DNA of 64,000 nucleotides from Hymenobacter daecheongensis DSM 21074 (GCF_900141805.1 NZ_FQYN01000004.1:62001-126000), one strand, 5' to 3'; counted from the first letter of the stretch, positions 37,321-46,247 are shown. Notes: a model not told the origin generated them from the letters alone. Numbers and translations are program-made.

Positions 37321-37848
37321 ATGAAAACAACGGATCTGAACGCGCTGATCAAGCAATTTCTTCAGCAGAAACTTTCCCTGGCCCTGGCCGAAAGCTGCAC
37401 CTGCGGGCTGGTAGCGGCCCAGCTGGCCCCCACCGAGGGCATCGGCGAAGTGCTGCTGGGCTCGGTGGTCACGTATCAGGCCGAAGCCAAGCAGCGGCTG
37501 CTGGGCGTGAAGAAGAAAACCCTGCTCGAATACTCGGCCGAAAGCCAGCAGACCACCAACGAGATGGTGCAGGGCCTGCACCGGCTGCTGCCCACCGCCG
37601 ATGTGTGCGTGGCCGTGACGGGGCTGTTTGGGGCGGGCGCCTCGGAGCAGCAGCAGAAGCCCGTGGGCACCATTTTCGTCACCATTCTCTTCGAGGGCCG
37701 CGCCCACGAATACCGCGAGGAGCTGAAGGGCAGCCCCGAAAAATTCGGCGCCCTGGCTGCCGATTTCATCTACGGCCAGCTCGCGCACCTGCTCCGGCAG
37801 CGCCAGGAGCTAGCGCTGAACACCCCGCTTTCTACCGCCAAAGCCTGA
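37321..37848 (+). CDS. CinA C-terminal family protein (nicotinamide-nucleotide amidase-like)
   Basis: A 175-residue stand-alone CinA_C domain, the PncC amidase that converts nicotinamide mononucleotide to nicotinate mononucleotide. Marks are LALAESCTCGLVAAQLAPTEG at about 20-40 (catalytic Ser/Thr region), VVTYQAEAKQRLLGV near 48-62, and AVTGLFGAGAS near 98-108. In PncC the last is usually VTGIAGPGG, here diverged. The N-terminal CinA nucleotide-binding domain is missing. Whether amidase activity is retained is uncertain. The upstream 37173-37320 gap holds no gene. Confidence 0.83.
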   Translation: MKTTDLNALIKQFLQQKLSLALAESCTCGLVAAQLAPTEGIGEVLLGSVVTYQAEAKQRLLGVKKKTLLEYSAESQQTTNEMVQGLHRLLPTADVCVAVTGLFGAGASEQQQKPVGTIFVTILFEGRAHEYREELKGSPEKFGALAADFIYGQLAHLLRQRQELALNTPLSTAKA

Positions 37849-37874
37849 GCCCGGGCCAGCTGCCGCGCGGCCTA

Positions 37875-38900
37875 CTAGCGCGGGGGCGGGCCCAGCATCA
37901 GGCGCAGGTTCAGGCGCACCACGTCGCCCATGCTGTGGCAGCGGCTGAAGGCGGTGGTGCAGTGGTGCTGGTTCAGCTCGGCCTTTAGCTGGTCGGTTTT
38001 GGCGGCGGGAGCCAGCTCGTCGCGGCGCATGCAGTCGAGCAGGGCCTTGAGGCGGTAGCGCTCCAGGCGCACGCGGCGCATCATCAGCACGCGCTCCTCG
38101 GTCTGGTACTGGCGGATGGCCTCGGGCTTCAGAAACTTGCTGCACATCTCAATCACGGGCAGATTGTCCTTGAAATACTGCGGCAGGTACATCGTTTTGC
38201 GGCCCTCGTAGCTCTGCTGGTCGAAGTCGATGGCCCGCACGCGGTACTGGTCGTCCTCGAAGTCGGGCGTGACGACAATGACGTAGTTATAGGAGCGCAT
38301 ATCGCCGAGCAGGCGGGCAAAGCAGCGCTCATTGAACTTGACGAACTCCTTGGCAATGCGCACCTGGTTGAAGTGCTGCTGGGGCATGCGCGTGCGGATA
38401 AAATCGTCGCCGGGGATGCCGGCAATGTGCTCTTCCACCAGCGTGTCGCCGCTCACTAGGTAGCTCAGGCGATTGGGCGAAAGCAGGTGCTCCAGCTCCA
38501 GGCCGTACACCCGCGAGGCATCGGCCTGCTTCACGTAGAAGTAGTCGTAGTTGTCGTTGAGCAGGTTCACGATGCGCACCCGAAACGGGTTGGAGTTGCC
38601 GAAGCGGCAGTAGTCAATGCGGTCGGCCTGCAGGTGGTCGGTAAAGGACAGGTCGCTGCCGGTTTTGAGCAGCGCGTACACCTGCGTGAGGCCCGCGCTC
38701 AGCTCGCGCAGGGCCTGGGGCTCATAAAACACGGTTTCCCAGAGCGTATCGCGCCCCTGCCGGTCGATGAGCGGAAACGCGCCGCTGATCTGGCGCAGGT
38801 CGCGGTAGCTGACCGGCAGCGGTGTTTCGCGGTCGTAGTGCCGCAGGTAGTCGCGCAAGGGCGGTTGAATGGGGTAGTGCAGCTTCTTTTTGGATATCAT
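37875..38900 (-). CDS. Protein of unknown function, possibly kinase-like fold
   Basis: A 341-residue soluble protein with no signal or membrane segments. The stretch VRAIDFDQQSYEGRK at about 226-240, after FARLLGDMRSYNYVIVV, resembles the metal-binding DFD region of protein-kinase-like and aminoglycoside kinase-like folds. A GYGSG-like ATP loop is not visible, so the likeness is weak. The C-terminal 60 residues are Arg-rich and have an HHCTTAFSRCHSMGD segment. The start is the ATG at 38900. The frame continues to 39053 only through the repeat arm. Converges with cinA. Confidence 0.72.
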   Translation of the reverse strand: MISKKKLHYPIQPPLRDYLRHYDRETPLPVSYRDLRQISGAFPLIDRQGRDTLWETVFYEPQALRELSAGLTQVYALLKTGSDLSFTDHLQADRIDYCRFGNSNPFRVRIVNLLNDNYDYFYVKQADASRVYGLELEHLLSPNRLSYLVSGDTLVEEHIAGIPGDDFIRTRMPQQHFNQVRIAKEFVKFNERCFARLLGDMRSYNYVIVVTPDFEDDQYRVRAIDFDQQSYEGRKTMYLPQYFKDNLPVIEMCSKFLKPEAIRQYQTEERVLMMRRVRLERYRLKALLDCMRRDELAPAAKTDQLKAELNQHHCTTAFSRCHSMGDVVRLNLRLMLGPPPR

Positions 38901-38924
38901 CAAGGTATTGGGTGTTAAATCTTC

Positions 38925-39026
38925 TGTCATCCTGAGCAGAGCGAAGGACCTTGTAGGATGGAAACGAGTCATTGCTACGCTTGTCGTTCTTTCGGAATAA
39001 GGTCCTTCGCTCTGCTCAGGATGACA
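38925..39026. repeat. Inverted repeat, GTCATCCTGAGC family, copy 4
   Basis: A 102-base unit, arms TGTCATCCTGAGCAGAGCGA (38925 on) and complement ending at 39026. It lies between divergent genes, 25 bases from the start of the minus-strand one. Confidence 0.93.
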
Positions 39027-39129
39027 GGTGGCGCAGGGTGACAGCTGGCGCATAACAAACGGGCGCTACCAAGCAGCGAAAAAAATCCCGAACTTCGCGG
39101 GGCCACAAACGGCTGCTTATCTCTTCGTC

Positions 39130-40338
39130 ATGAAAAAACAGGTAATTCTACTGGCTTTGGTGCTTTTGTGCCCCATTATGTCGCCCGGCTGGGGCTTTCT
39201 GGCGCACCGCACCATCAATCAGGTAGCGGTGTATGCTTTGCCCAAAGCCATGCAGGGCTTCTACTTTCGGCACATGCCCGAGATAGTACGCCTGGCCACT
39301 GCCCCCGATGAGCGCCGCGAAGACGACCCCACGGAAGCCAACAAGCACTTCATCGACATGGACCACTACGGCGACGACCCCTTCGGGATGATGCCCAAGC
39401 TGTGGGAAAAGGCCCAGGCCAAATACTCGGCCGACACGCTGCGCAAGTACGGCACCGTGCCGTGGGTGATTATGGACGTGAAGGAAAAGCTCACCGAAGC
39501 CTTCCGCCAGCGCGACTCCACGGCCATCATCACCCTCTCCGCCGACCTGGGCCACTACATGGCCGATGCTTATGTGCCCTTGCACACCACCATCAACTAC
39601 GATGGGCAGCTCACCAACCAGCAGGGCCTGCACAGCCTCTGGGAATCGAAGATTCCGGAGCGCCATATGGCTGAGTGGAAGCTGGACTCAGAGAAGGGCG
39701 ACTACCTAAAAGACCCGCAGCGCGCCATCTGGCAGGTGGTGCAGGAGTCATACGGCTTTTTGGGCGCCACCTTCGATATGGAGGAGAAAGTGACCCGCAC
39801 CTTCACGCCGGAAACCAAGTACGTTTTCTCGCACAAATACGGCAAAACCCGCCGCTCCTACTCCGACGCCTTCGCCGATGCCTACAACAAGGAAGTGGGC
39901 GCGCAGGTAGCCTATCGCCTCAAGCAGGCCCCCACCATGGTGGCCTCTTTGTGGCTCACGGCCTGGCAAGATGCCGGCAAGCCCGACCTGGACGCGCTGC
40001 TGGGCCGCAAACCCAGCAAGGAGGAAAAGGAAAAGCTGGCCGCCGAGCTGAAAGCCTGGGACAAAAACGAGCTGATTACCCAGGATCTGCTCCTGGCCTC
40101 GCATAAGGAGAAAAGAGTAGAAAAAGCCGACCAGATCAACTCGGCCAAGGATATGGCCCCCGTAGTGGAAGAAGCCGCCGCCGCTCCGGCACCCACCCCT
40201 GCCCCCGCCGCTACGCCCGCCGCGCCGGCCGCCAGCCCGGAGAAAGTGAAGGTGAAAACCAAAACCGAGGAAGGCACCAGCAAGCGCAAGGAGAAGAAGA
40301 AGAAGGAGGAGAAGAAGGAAAACGATGGCTGGAACTAA
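39130..40338 (+). CDS. Zinc-dependent phospholipase C/S1-P1-nuclease-like exported protein
   Basis: A 402-residue protein with a signal peptide (QVILLALVLLCPIMSPGWG). The zinc PLC/S1 nuclease pattern starts at the mature Trp (GWGFLAHRTINQVAVYALP), continues with NKHFIDMDHYGDD near 77-89 and LSADLGHYMADAYVPLHTT near 136-154 (His and Asp metal ligands). The last 65 residues are Ala/Pro-rich and then Lys/Glu-rich, likely a disordered tail. The start is the ATG at 39130. It probably acts in the periplasm or outside. A distant homolog lies at 62601-63857. Confidence 0.88.
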   Translation: MKKQVILLALVLLCPIMSPGWGFLAHRTINQVAVYALPKAMQGFYFRHMPEIVRLATAPDERREDDPTEANKHFIDMDHYGDDPFGMMPKLWEKAQAKYSADTLRKYGTVPWVIMDVKEKLTEAFRQRDSTAIITLSADLGHYMADAYVPLHTTINYDGQLTNQQGLHSLWESKIPERHMAEWKLDSEKGDYLKDPQRAIWQVVQESYGFLGATFDMEEKVTRTFTPETKYVFSHKYGKTRRSYSDAFADAYNKEVGAQVAYRLKQAPTMVASLWLTAWQDAGKPDLDALLGRKPSKEEKEKLAAELKAWDKNELITQDLLLASHKEKRVEKADQINSAKDMAPVVEEAAAAPAPTPAPAATPAAPAASPEKVKVKTKTEEGTSKRKEKKKKEEKKENDGWN

Positions 40339-40349
40339 CGGCCTTGACT

Positions 40350-40503
40350 AGCCGCAGCGCGGCGTCAGGTTTGTAGCATCAACGTCCCGAAGAACAACAA
40401 GCCGCGTAGCGGTGACAGAGCCGTTCGAGCGTTTCTGCCACCGCTACGCGGCTTTTTCGTGCCGTTACCTTTCATGCTACAAACCTGTCGCCGCGTTGCG
40501 GCT
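40350..40503. repeat. Nested inverted repeat, AGCCGCGTAGCGGCGACAG family, copy 2
   Basis: Outer arms 40350-40378 (AGCCGCAGCGCGGCGTCAGG) and 40475-40503 (complementary, TGCTACAAACCTGTCGCC). Inner arms 40399-40418 and 40435-40455 (AAGCCGCGTAGCGGTGACAG / CTGCCACCGCTACGCGGCTT). It follows the stop at 40338. Confidence 0.9.
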
Positions 40504-40556
40504 GTTCGGCCCATTTGAAGGAGCAGTGGTAAGGGTATACAAACCCAAGACGGCCC

Positions 40557-40719
40557 AGCAGCCCCAGCGGGGCGAAATATCGGTAGCAAAACGAGCTGCA
40601 AGTAGCACCACAGCCCCAGCGGGGCGACACCTTGTTCAACGATTGGTGCCGCCCCGCTGGGGCTCCGGCTGCATTGTGCCGGTTATGACTACCAATATTT
40701 CGCCCCGCTGGGGCTGTTG
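40557..40719. repeat. Nested inverted repeat, CAGCCCCAGCGGGGCG family
   Basis: Outer arms 40557-40586 (AGCAGCCCCAGCGGGGCGAA..) and 40690-40719 (complement). Inner arms 40611-40631 and 40646-40672 (CAGCCCCAGCGGGGCGACAC / CCGCCCCGCTGGGGC). With the previous element it fills the 40339-40798 gap. Only 80 bases remain before the next gene. Confidence 0.9.
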
Positions 40720-40798
40720 TTCGATACTCCGCACCTTGAGTTGGTTAGGCATAAAGGTTATGCTGCACAACTCCGCTTTTTTCCTTGTTTTTTGCGGT

Positions 40799-41533
40799 AT
40801 GAAAGCGTCCTTGTTGTTTTCGCTCCTACTGGCCGGACTGTTGGCCAGCTGTGGCCAGCCCGAAAAGCCGGCGGCTACTGCCCCCGCGCCCCCACCGCCC
40901 GTACCCGGCCCCAGCCTTTCGGCCCTCACCGATACCAACGCCACGGCCCTGCTCACGCAGTACGGCCGGGAGTTTCCGGCTTCCGAAGTCATCGTGCACA
41001 CCCGCCTGGGCGATATGCGCGTGAAGCTCTACGACGACGTGCCGGTGCACAAAGCCAACTTCCTGCTGCTGGCCCGTAAAGGCGTGTTCGATGAAACCGT
41101 GTTCAACCGCGTGGTGAAAGGCTTCGCCATTCAGGGCGGCCGCTCCGACCACCGCACCATTCGCATCAACCGCTACCACCTGCCGCCCGAAATCGTGCCC
41201 CAGCACTTCCACAAGCGCGGCGCCCTGGGCATGGCCCGCTACGACGACGACCAGAACCCCGGCAAGCTCTCCTCCAACTCCGATTTCTATATCGTGCAGG
41301 GCGAAAAGCTCACGCCCGCGCAGTCGGCGGCGATGGCGGGCCGACCGCTCACGCCGGCGCAGCAGCAGGTGTATGCCACCCAGGGCGGCGCGCCTTCCTT
41401 GGATGGCAAATACACCGTGTTCGGCGAAGTGGTGGAAGGCCTCGACGTTATCGACAAGATTGCCGCCGAGCCCGTCGGCACCGACAAATGGCCGAAAAAG
41501 GATGTTGAGATAAAAGTGGAGGTGCTGAAATAA
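40799..41533 (+). CDS. Cyclophilin-type peptidyl-prolyl isomerase lipoprotein
   Basis: A 244-residue lipoprotein (lipobox GLLASC, Cys18) with an Ala/Pro linker and a cyclophilin domain from about residue 55 to the end. Family marks are VPVHKANFLLLARKGVFDET, VFNRVVKGFAIQGGRS near 100-115 and KYTVFGEVVEGLDVIDKIA near 205-223. Insertions relative to short bacterial cyclophilins are typical of Bacteroidota periplasmic ones. It should help fold envelope proteins. The start is the ATG at 40799. The frame continues upstream only through repeats. Confidence 0.92.
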   Translation: MKASLLFSLLLAGLLASCGQPEKPAATAPAPPPPVPGPSLSALTDTNATALLTQYGREFPASEVIVHTRLGDMRVKLYDDVPVHKANFLLLARKGVFDETVFNRVVKGFAIQGGRSDHRTIRINRYHLPPEIVPQHFHKRGALGMARYDDDQNPGKLSSNSDFYIVQGEKLTPAQSAAMAGRPLTPAQQQVYATQGGAPSLDGKYTVFGEVVEGLDVIDKIAAEPVGTDKWPKKDVEIKVEVLK

Positions 41534-41566
41534 AGCCTTGGCGGAAGTCTGAAGCCGCAAGCACGC

Positions 41567-41998
41567 TTACTGCGCCCGACGCACTTGCACCAGCCGCGCC
41601 TTGTTCACGTCGCCGGGCTGCTCCTGCAGCAGCTCGGCCAGCTCGGCCCGCGAGTAGGCCATGGTGTTGGCGGAAGCCTGAAAGTCCGGCTGGGCTAGGT
41701 CGGCTGCTGCGTCGGCCGCGTCTTTGCGGGCCGGGTGCAGGTAGGCACTGTCGGGCGTGACGCGGAACACGTGGTAGAAGAAATACCGCCGTTGCGCCGC
41801 GCCCGGCGGCTGAAACTGCACTACGTACACGTCGCCGGCCTGGGGCGCGGCCACCTGCGCCCGCAAGGCCGCCGCCGAGTCGGGAGCGGCGGCGGAAGCC
41901 GGGGCAGCCTGCTCCTGCCCGCCGTCGGGCTTCGACTTATTGCAGCCTGCGGCCAGCAGCAGAAACAGAGCGGAGGAAAGAGGAAGCAGGTGGCGCAT
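41567..41998 (-). CDS. Small lipoprotein of unknown function
   Basis: A 143-residue lipoprotein with signal LLPLSSALFLLLAAGC (lipidated Cys19). An Ala-rich disordered linker covers about 20-45 and a compact domain follows (DVYVVQFQPPG...YFFYHVFRVTPDSAYLHPARKD). The start is the ATG at 41998. It converges with the cyclophilin gene and lies downstream of the M13 peptidase across a repeat. I do not recognise the family. Confidence 0.82.
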   Translation of the reverse strand: MRHLLPLSSALFLLLAAGCNKSKPDGGQEQAAPASAAAPDSAAALRAQVAAPQAGDVYVVQFQPPGAAQRRYFFYHVFRVTPDSAYLHPARKDAADAAADLAQPDFQASANTMAYSRAELAELLQEQPGDVNKARLVQVRRAQ

Positions 41999-42032
41999 AA
42001 GTCAGGCGTATAGTTCGTGGCAAAGGTACGTT

Positions 42033-42187
42033 TGTCATTGCGAGCGAAGCGAAGCAATCCGTCCTGGACAATGAGCCAAGCTTTGTAAACAAAAAAGCCC
42101 TGACGTATGCTTGCGTCAGGGCTTTCTGCTGAAAAGGAGCTTTTTACATTTCAGAGGACGGATTGCTTCGCGTTGCTCGCAATGACA
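42033..42187. repeat. Nested inverted repeat, GTCATTGCGAG family, copy 3 (155 bases)
   Basis: Same length, arms and inner terminator hairpin as the copy at 35299-35453, with about ten differences over 155 bases. It lies between two minus-strand genes, six bases after the M13 peptidase stop. Confidence 0.95.
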
Positions 42188-42192
42188 GGCGG

Positions 42193-44301
42193 CTACCAGA
42201 TCTTGGCGCGGGACTCCTGGGCGCGCACCATCTTGGCGTCGTCCTTACAGCCGAAGGCCTCGAAGAACTCGGGCATGTTCATCAGCGGGCCGTTGGTGCG
42301 GAACTGGGCCGGGGAGTGCGGGTCGGAGAGCACCTGCTGACGCAGGAATTCGGGCCGGGAATTGGTGCGCCACACCTGCGCATACGACAGGAAAAAGCGT
42401 TGCTCGGGCGTGAAACCGTCGATTTTGGTCTTCGGCTTGCCGGCCAGCGTCTTTTGCAGGGCCGTGTAGGCAATGGTGAGGCCGCCGAGGTCGGCCAGGT
42501 TTTCGCCCATCGTGAGCTTGCCGTTCACATACACCGAATCCAGGGGCGCGAAGGCCGAATACTGGGCACCCACCACGTCGGCGCGCTTGGTGAAGTTGGC
42601 CGCGTCTTCCTTAGTCCACCAGTCGCGCAGGTTGCCTTCGGAGTCGTACTGCCGGCCCTCGTCGTCGAAGCCGTGGGTCATTTCGTGACCGATAACGGCC
42701 CCGATGCCGCCGTAGTTTACCGCATCATCGGCCTTGGGGTCGTAGAAGGGCGGCTGCAGAATGCCGGCCGGGAAGACGATTTCGTTCATCGGCGGGTTGT
42801 AGTAGGCATTCACCGTGGGCGGCGTCATGCCCCATTCGTTGCGGTCAATCGGCTTGCCGAATTTCTTGTTTTCGTCGGCGGAAGCCCATTCGCGGGCCGC
42901 CAGCACGTTTTTCAGGTACGACTCGCGCGAGATGCTCAAGGCTGAATAGTCTTTCCACTTATTCGGGTAGCCGATTTTCACCACGAAGGCGTTCAGCTTT
43001 TTCAGGGCTTCCTGCTTGGTGGCAGCGCTCATCCAAGTGTTCTGCTGAATGTGCTCGGCAAAGGCCGCTTTCAAGTTGTTCACCAGTTCCAGCGCCTTCC
43101 GCTTGGCCTCCGGCGTGAAAGCCTTGTCTACGTACACTTGGCCGAAGGCTTCGCCCAGCGCGCCGTCCGTCGAGCGCAGCATGCGCTTCCAGCGCGGCTG
43201 CATCTGCTTGGCCCCGCTGAGCACCTGCGAAAAGCGGAAGTTTTCCTCCACGTACGCCTTCGGCAACGCCCCCGCCACCGACGACACCAGGTGCCAGCGC
43301 AAATAGGTTTTCCAGTCGCCGAGCGGCTCGGCTTTCAGCATCGTGTTGGCTTCCTTCAGAAAGGCCGGCTGCCCCACAATCACCGATTTGGCCGCGCCCA
43401 GCTGGTTTTGGGCCAGAATAACCGGAATGCCCAGGTTCGGATACTGCTTCTGCAGGTCCGCCGTGGTCATCTTGTTGTAGTTGGCGTACGGGTCGCGCAG
43501 GTCCACGGGGCTCTTGGAGGCCCGGGCCAGCCGCGTTTCGATGCGCATGACGGCCGCCGCGTTTTTGGCCGCCACGGCCGGCGCGTCGCCCATCAGCTTA
43601 AACATGTTCGTGATGTACGTCACGTAGGCCGCCTGAATGGTTTTCGAGCGGGCGTCGTCCTTCAGGTAATAGTCGCGGTTGGGCAGGCGCAGGCCGCCCT
43701 GATAAATCTGAACCGCGTATTGGGAGCTGTTTTTCTCATCCTGCCCCACGCCCATACTGAATACCGAGCCGGTGCCAATATTCTGCTGATGCGCCAGCGC
43801 CAGCTGCAGGCCCTTCAGGTCCTTGATGGCCTCAATGCGGGCCAGTTCCGGTCGCAACGGCTCAATTCCGGCCTTCTCAATGGCCATCGAGTCCATGGCC
43901 GAGGCGTAGTAGTCGCCTACTTTCTGGGCGTTGGAGCCCTTGGCGGCGCCGGTGTTGGCGGCGGTTTCTTCCAGAATCTGGCGCTGCACGGCCTGGTTCT
44001 TATTGATCAGCTCGTTGAAGCTCCCCCAGCTGGCTTCCGAGGCCGGAATCGGGTTGTTTTTCAGCCAGTTGCCCGAGGCATACTGAAAGAAGTTGTCGCA
44101 GGGCTGCACCGACTGGTCGATGTGGGCTACGTCCAGCCCGATACCTTTCGGGGTGGACTGCTCCGGGGCAGACACGGCGGCGGTAGTCATGGCGGCCGGA
44201 GCATCGGTGGTGGCGGCGGGCGTTTTACTGGAAGCGCAGCCCGCCAGCGTGAGCCCCGCGGCGGCCAGCGTGGCCAGCGTCAGCTGGTTTCGGTTTTTCA
44301 T
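42193..44301 (-). CDS. M13 family zinc metallopeptidase (PepO/neprilysin-like) lipoprotein
   Basis: A 702-residue peptidase with lipobox LTLAGC (Cys22). The zinc site is H539-E-M-T-H543 (GAVIGHEMTHGFDDEG) and the third ligand Glu is in GENLADLGGL about 60 residues on. The substrate-binding motif NAYYNPPMNEIVFPAGIL precedes it. Full length for M13. It degrades peptides in the periplasm or on the surface. The start is the ATG at 44301. The frame stays open to 45528, but only as an antisense shadow of xseA. The xseA gene is divergent, 186 bases away. Confidence 0.94.
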   Translation of the reverse strand: MKNRNQLTLATLAAAGLTLAGCASSKTPAATTDAPAAMTTAAVSAPEQSTPKGIGLDVAHIDQSVQPCDNFFQYASGNWLKNNPIPASEASWGSFNELINKNQAVQRQILEETAANTGAAKGSNAQKVGDYYASAMDSMAIEKAGIEPLRPELARIEAIKDLKGLQLALAHQQNIGTGSVFSMGVGQDEKNSSQYAVQIYQGGLRLPNRDYYLKDDARSKTIQAAYVTYITNMFKLMGDAPAVAAKNAAAVMRIETRLARASKSPVDLRDPYANYNKMTTADLQKQYPNLGIPVILAQNQLGAAKSVIVGQPAFLKEANTMLKAEPLGDWKTYLRWHLVSSVAGALPKAYVEENFRFSQVLSGAKQMQPRWKRMLRSTDGALGEAFGQVYVDKAFTPEAKRKALELVNNLKAAFAEHIQQNTWMSAATKQEALKKLNAFVVKIGYPNKWKDYSALSISRESYLKNVLAAREWASADENKKFGKPIDRNEWGMTPPTVNAYYNPPMNEIVFPAGILQPPFYDPKADDAVNYGGIGAVIGHEMTHGFDDEGRQYDSEGNLRDWWTKEDAANFTKRADVVGAQYSAFAPLDSVYVNGKLTMGENLADLGGLTIAYTALQKTLAGKPKTKIDGFTPEQRFFLSYAQVWRTNSRPEFLRQQVLSDPHSPAQFRTNGPLMNMPEFFEAFGCKDDAKMVRAQESRAKIW

Positions 44302-44487
44302 AGGAAGCAGGTTGAATGGGAAGGTTTTCGGCCGGAAAGGTAAGCGAAAATGGCTGTTCCGTGCTGCCCACCGGGAAAATCCGGAGCGCAGCACCCGAAG
44401 CTGAACAAGGCGCCGCGCCGCGGGTTGTTCGACCACCGCCACCCGCTTTGCTGGCGCTGCCCCCCCGAATTCCGTACCTTGCCGCCC

Positions 44488-46014
44488 ATGCCGCCGCTGT
44501 TCAATCGTCGCCCCGAGCCGGGCCTGCCTTCGTCGCTGCCCCCGGTAGCGCTGCCGCTGGCCGAGCTGCTGGTGCGCGTGCGCCAGACCCTGGAAACCCG
44601 CTTCGCCGACTCCTACTGGGTATTGGCCGAAATTGCCGACCTCACCCTGCCCCGCTTCGACGGTGCCCACTGCTACCTCGTGCTTACCGATCAGCACACC
44701 ACCGGGCGCGGGGCGCAGCTCAAGGCCCAGGCGCGGGCCACCATCTGGAGCCAGCGCTACCAGCAGCTGGCTCCGGCCTTCGCCGAGCAAACTGGCCAAG
44801 AGCTGCGCGTGGGCCTCAAGCTGATGCTGCGCGTGCAGGTCAAGTTTCACGAGCAGTACGGCCTGAGCCTGGATGTACTCACCATCGACCCCACCTACAC
44901 CGTGGGCGAGCTGGCCCGGCAGCGCCTCGAAACGGTGCGCCGACTGGAAGCGCAGGGCTTGCTGGAGCGGCAGAAAAAGCTGGCCCTGGCGCTGGGTCCG
45001 CAGCGGCTGGCGGTCGTTTCGTCGCCCACGGCGGCCGGGTTCCAGGATTTCGTGCAGCAGCTCAGCGAGTCGGCCTATGATTTTGCCGTGAGCCTGTTTC
45101 CGGCCGCCATGCAGGGCACCGAGTCGCCGGCCAGCATCCGCGCCGCCCTCGACCAGATCCGGCCCCGCCGCCGCGCCTTCGATGCCGTTATCATCATCCG
45201 CGGCGGCGGCTCCAAAACCGACCTGCTCGCCTTCGACGACTACGGCCTGGCCGCGGCCGTGGGCGCGTTTCCGCTGCCCGTCATCACCGGTATCGGGCAC
45301 GAGCGCGACGAGGCCGTGCTCGACCTGGCCGCTCACACGGCCCTGAAAACGCCCACGGCCGTGGCCGCTTTCCTGGCCGAGCGCCTGGGCCGCCTCGACG
45401 CCGTATTCGGCGGCTACGCCGAACGCATCCGGGAAGTGGCCGCGCAACAGCTGGCGGACCGTGCCGGGCAGCTCAGCCGCCTGGGCCGCTTCACCCGGCA
45501 GGCCGCCGAGACTCAGCTGGCCGCTCACCAGTCCGCGCTACGGCAGCAGCTGCGGGCCGCGGCCGTGGTGCCCCGGCAGCGCGTGCGCGAGCAGCAGCGG
45601 CAGCTGGCCCGCCTGGCCCACGCGCTGCCTCGCGCCGCCCGCCGCCAGCTGCTAGGCCATCAGACGCGGCTACGCACGCTGGGGCAAGGGCTCAGCCAGC
45701 GGTTTCGGCGGCTGCACCGGCGGCGGCGCGAGCAGCTGCTGCGCCAGCGCTACCAGCTGCAGCTGGCCACTGAGCGCCGCCTGCACCGCGCCCAGCTGCA
45801 CCTGCTCACGCTGGATGCCCGCGCCCTGCCCGAGTCCGCCACGCTGGCCCGCCACGGCTACGTGCAGCTGCTCACGCCTTCCCATACCGCCGTGCCGCGC
45901 CCCGGCGACACGGTGCGCCTGGTGCTGCCCGCTACCACCCTCACGGCTCAGATTACGGCCAGTGTGCCGGTTTCCCCGCTTTCCGCTCCCGCTTCTCCCC
46001 TTTTCCCCGCATGA
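44488..46014 (+). CDS. xseA: Exodeoxyribonuclease VII large subunit
   Basis: A 508-residue large subunit of exonuclease VII, which cuts single-stranded DNA from both ends. The N-terminal OB-fold (about 20-110, LAELLVRVRQTLE...SYWVLAEIAD) is followed by the catalytic domain with IIIRGGGSKTDLLAFDDYGLA near 230-250 and GIGHERDEAVLDLAAHTALKTPTAVA near 268-292. A long Arg/Gln-rich coiled coil covers about 300-450. It overlaps xseB by four bases (ATGA). The OB-fold is somewhat longer than in Proteobacteria. The start is the ATG at 44488. Confidence 0.94.
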   Translation: MPPLFNRRPEPGLPSSLPPVALPLAELLVRVRQTLETRFADSYWVLAEIADLTLPRFDGAHCYLVLTDQHTTGRGAQLKAQARATIWSQRYQQLAPAFAEQTGQELRVGLKLMLRVQVKFHEQYGLSLDVLTIDPTYTVGELARQRLETVRRLEAQGLLERQKKLALALGPQRLAVVSSPTAAGFQDFVQQLSESAYDFAVSLFPAAMQGTESPASIRAALDQIRPRRRAFDAVIIIRGGGSKTDLLAFDDYGLAAAVGAFPLPVITGIGHERDEAVLDLAAHTALKTPTAVAAFLAERLGRLDAVFGGYAERIREVAAQQLADRAGQLSRLGRFTRQAAETQLAAHQSALRQQLRAAAVVPRQRVREQQRQLARLAHALPRAARRQLLGHQTRLRTLGQGLSQRFRRLHRRRREQLLRQRYQLQLATERRLHRAQLHLLTLDARALPESATLARHGYVQLLTPSHTAVPRPGDTVRLVLPATTLTAQITASVPVSPLSAPASPLFPA

Positions 46015-46247
46015 CCACCAACGACACCACCTACCGCCAGGCCATTGAAGAGCTGGAAACCATTCTGCGCGCCCTCGAAACCGACACCGTGGACGTGGAC
46101 GACCTGACGGCCCGCGTGCAGCGCTCCGCCGAGCTGATCCGGCTGTGCCGCCAGAAGCTGCGCAACGCGGAAGCCACTATTGACCAGGTATTTGAAAGCC
46201 TGGAGGACGATGAGGAGACAGATGAATTTGAGGAAAACGTGACTTAG
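46011..46247 (+). CDS. xseB: Exodeoxyribonuclease VII small subunit
   Basis: A 78-residue helical small subunit that binds the coiled coil of XseA. The family pattern YRQAIEELETILRALETDTVD...LTARVQRSAELIRLCRQKL is complete, and the acidic tail is usual. It begins inside the last codons of xseA and is surely co-translated with it. Both genes are well conserved, so recombination or repair functions appear intact. Confidence 0.93.
   Translation: MTTNDTTYRQAIEELETILRALETDTVDVDDLTARVQRSAELIRLCRQKLRNAEATIDQVFESLEDDEETDEFEENVT

Noticed and set aside
31359..42187. CRISPR array suggested by repeated short words
   Set aside because: Copies are single, kilobases apart and palindromic with internal hairpins; no regular repeat-spacer series and no cas genes are present.
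44302..45528. N-terminal extension of the M13 peptidase frame
   Set aside because: It lies antisense to xseA, has no conserved domain, and a clear lipoprotein signal begins at the ATG at 44301.
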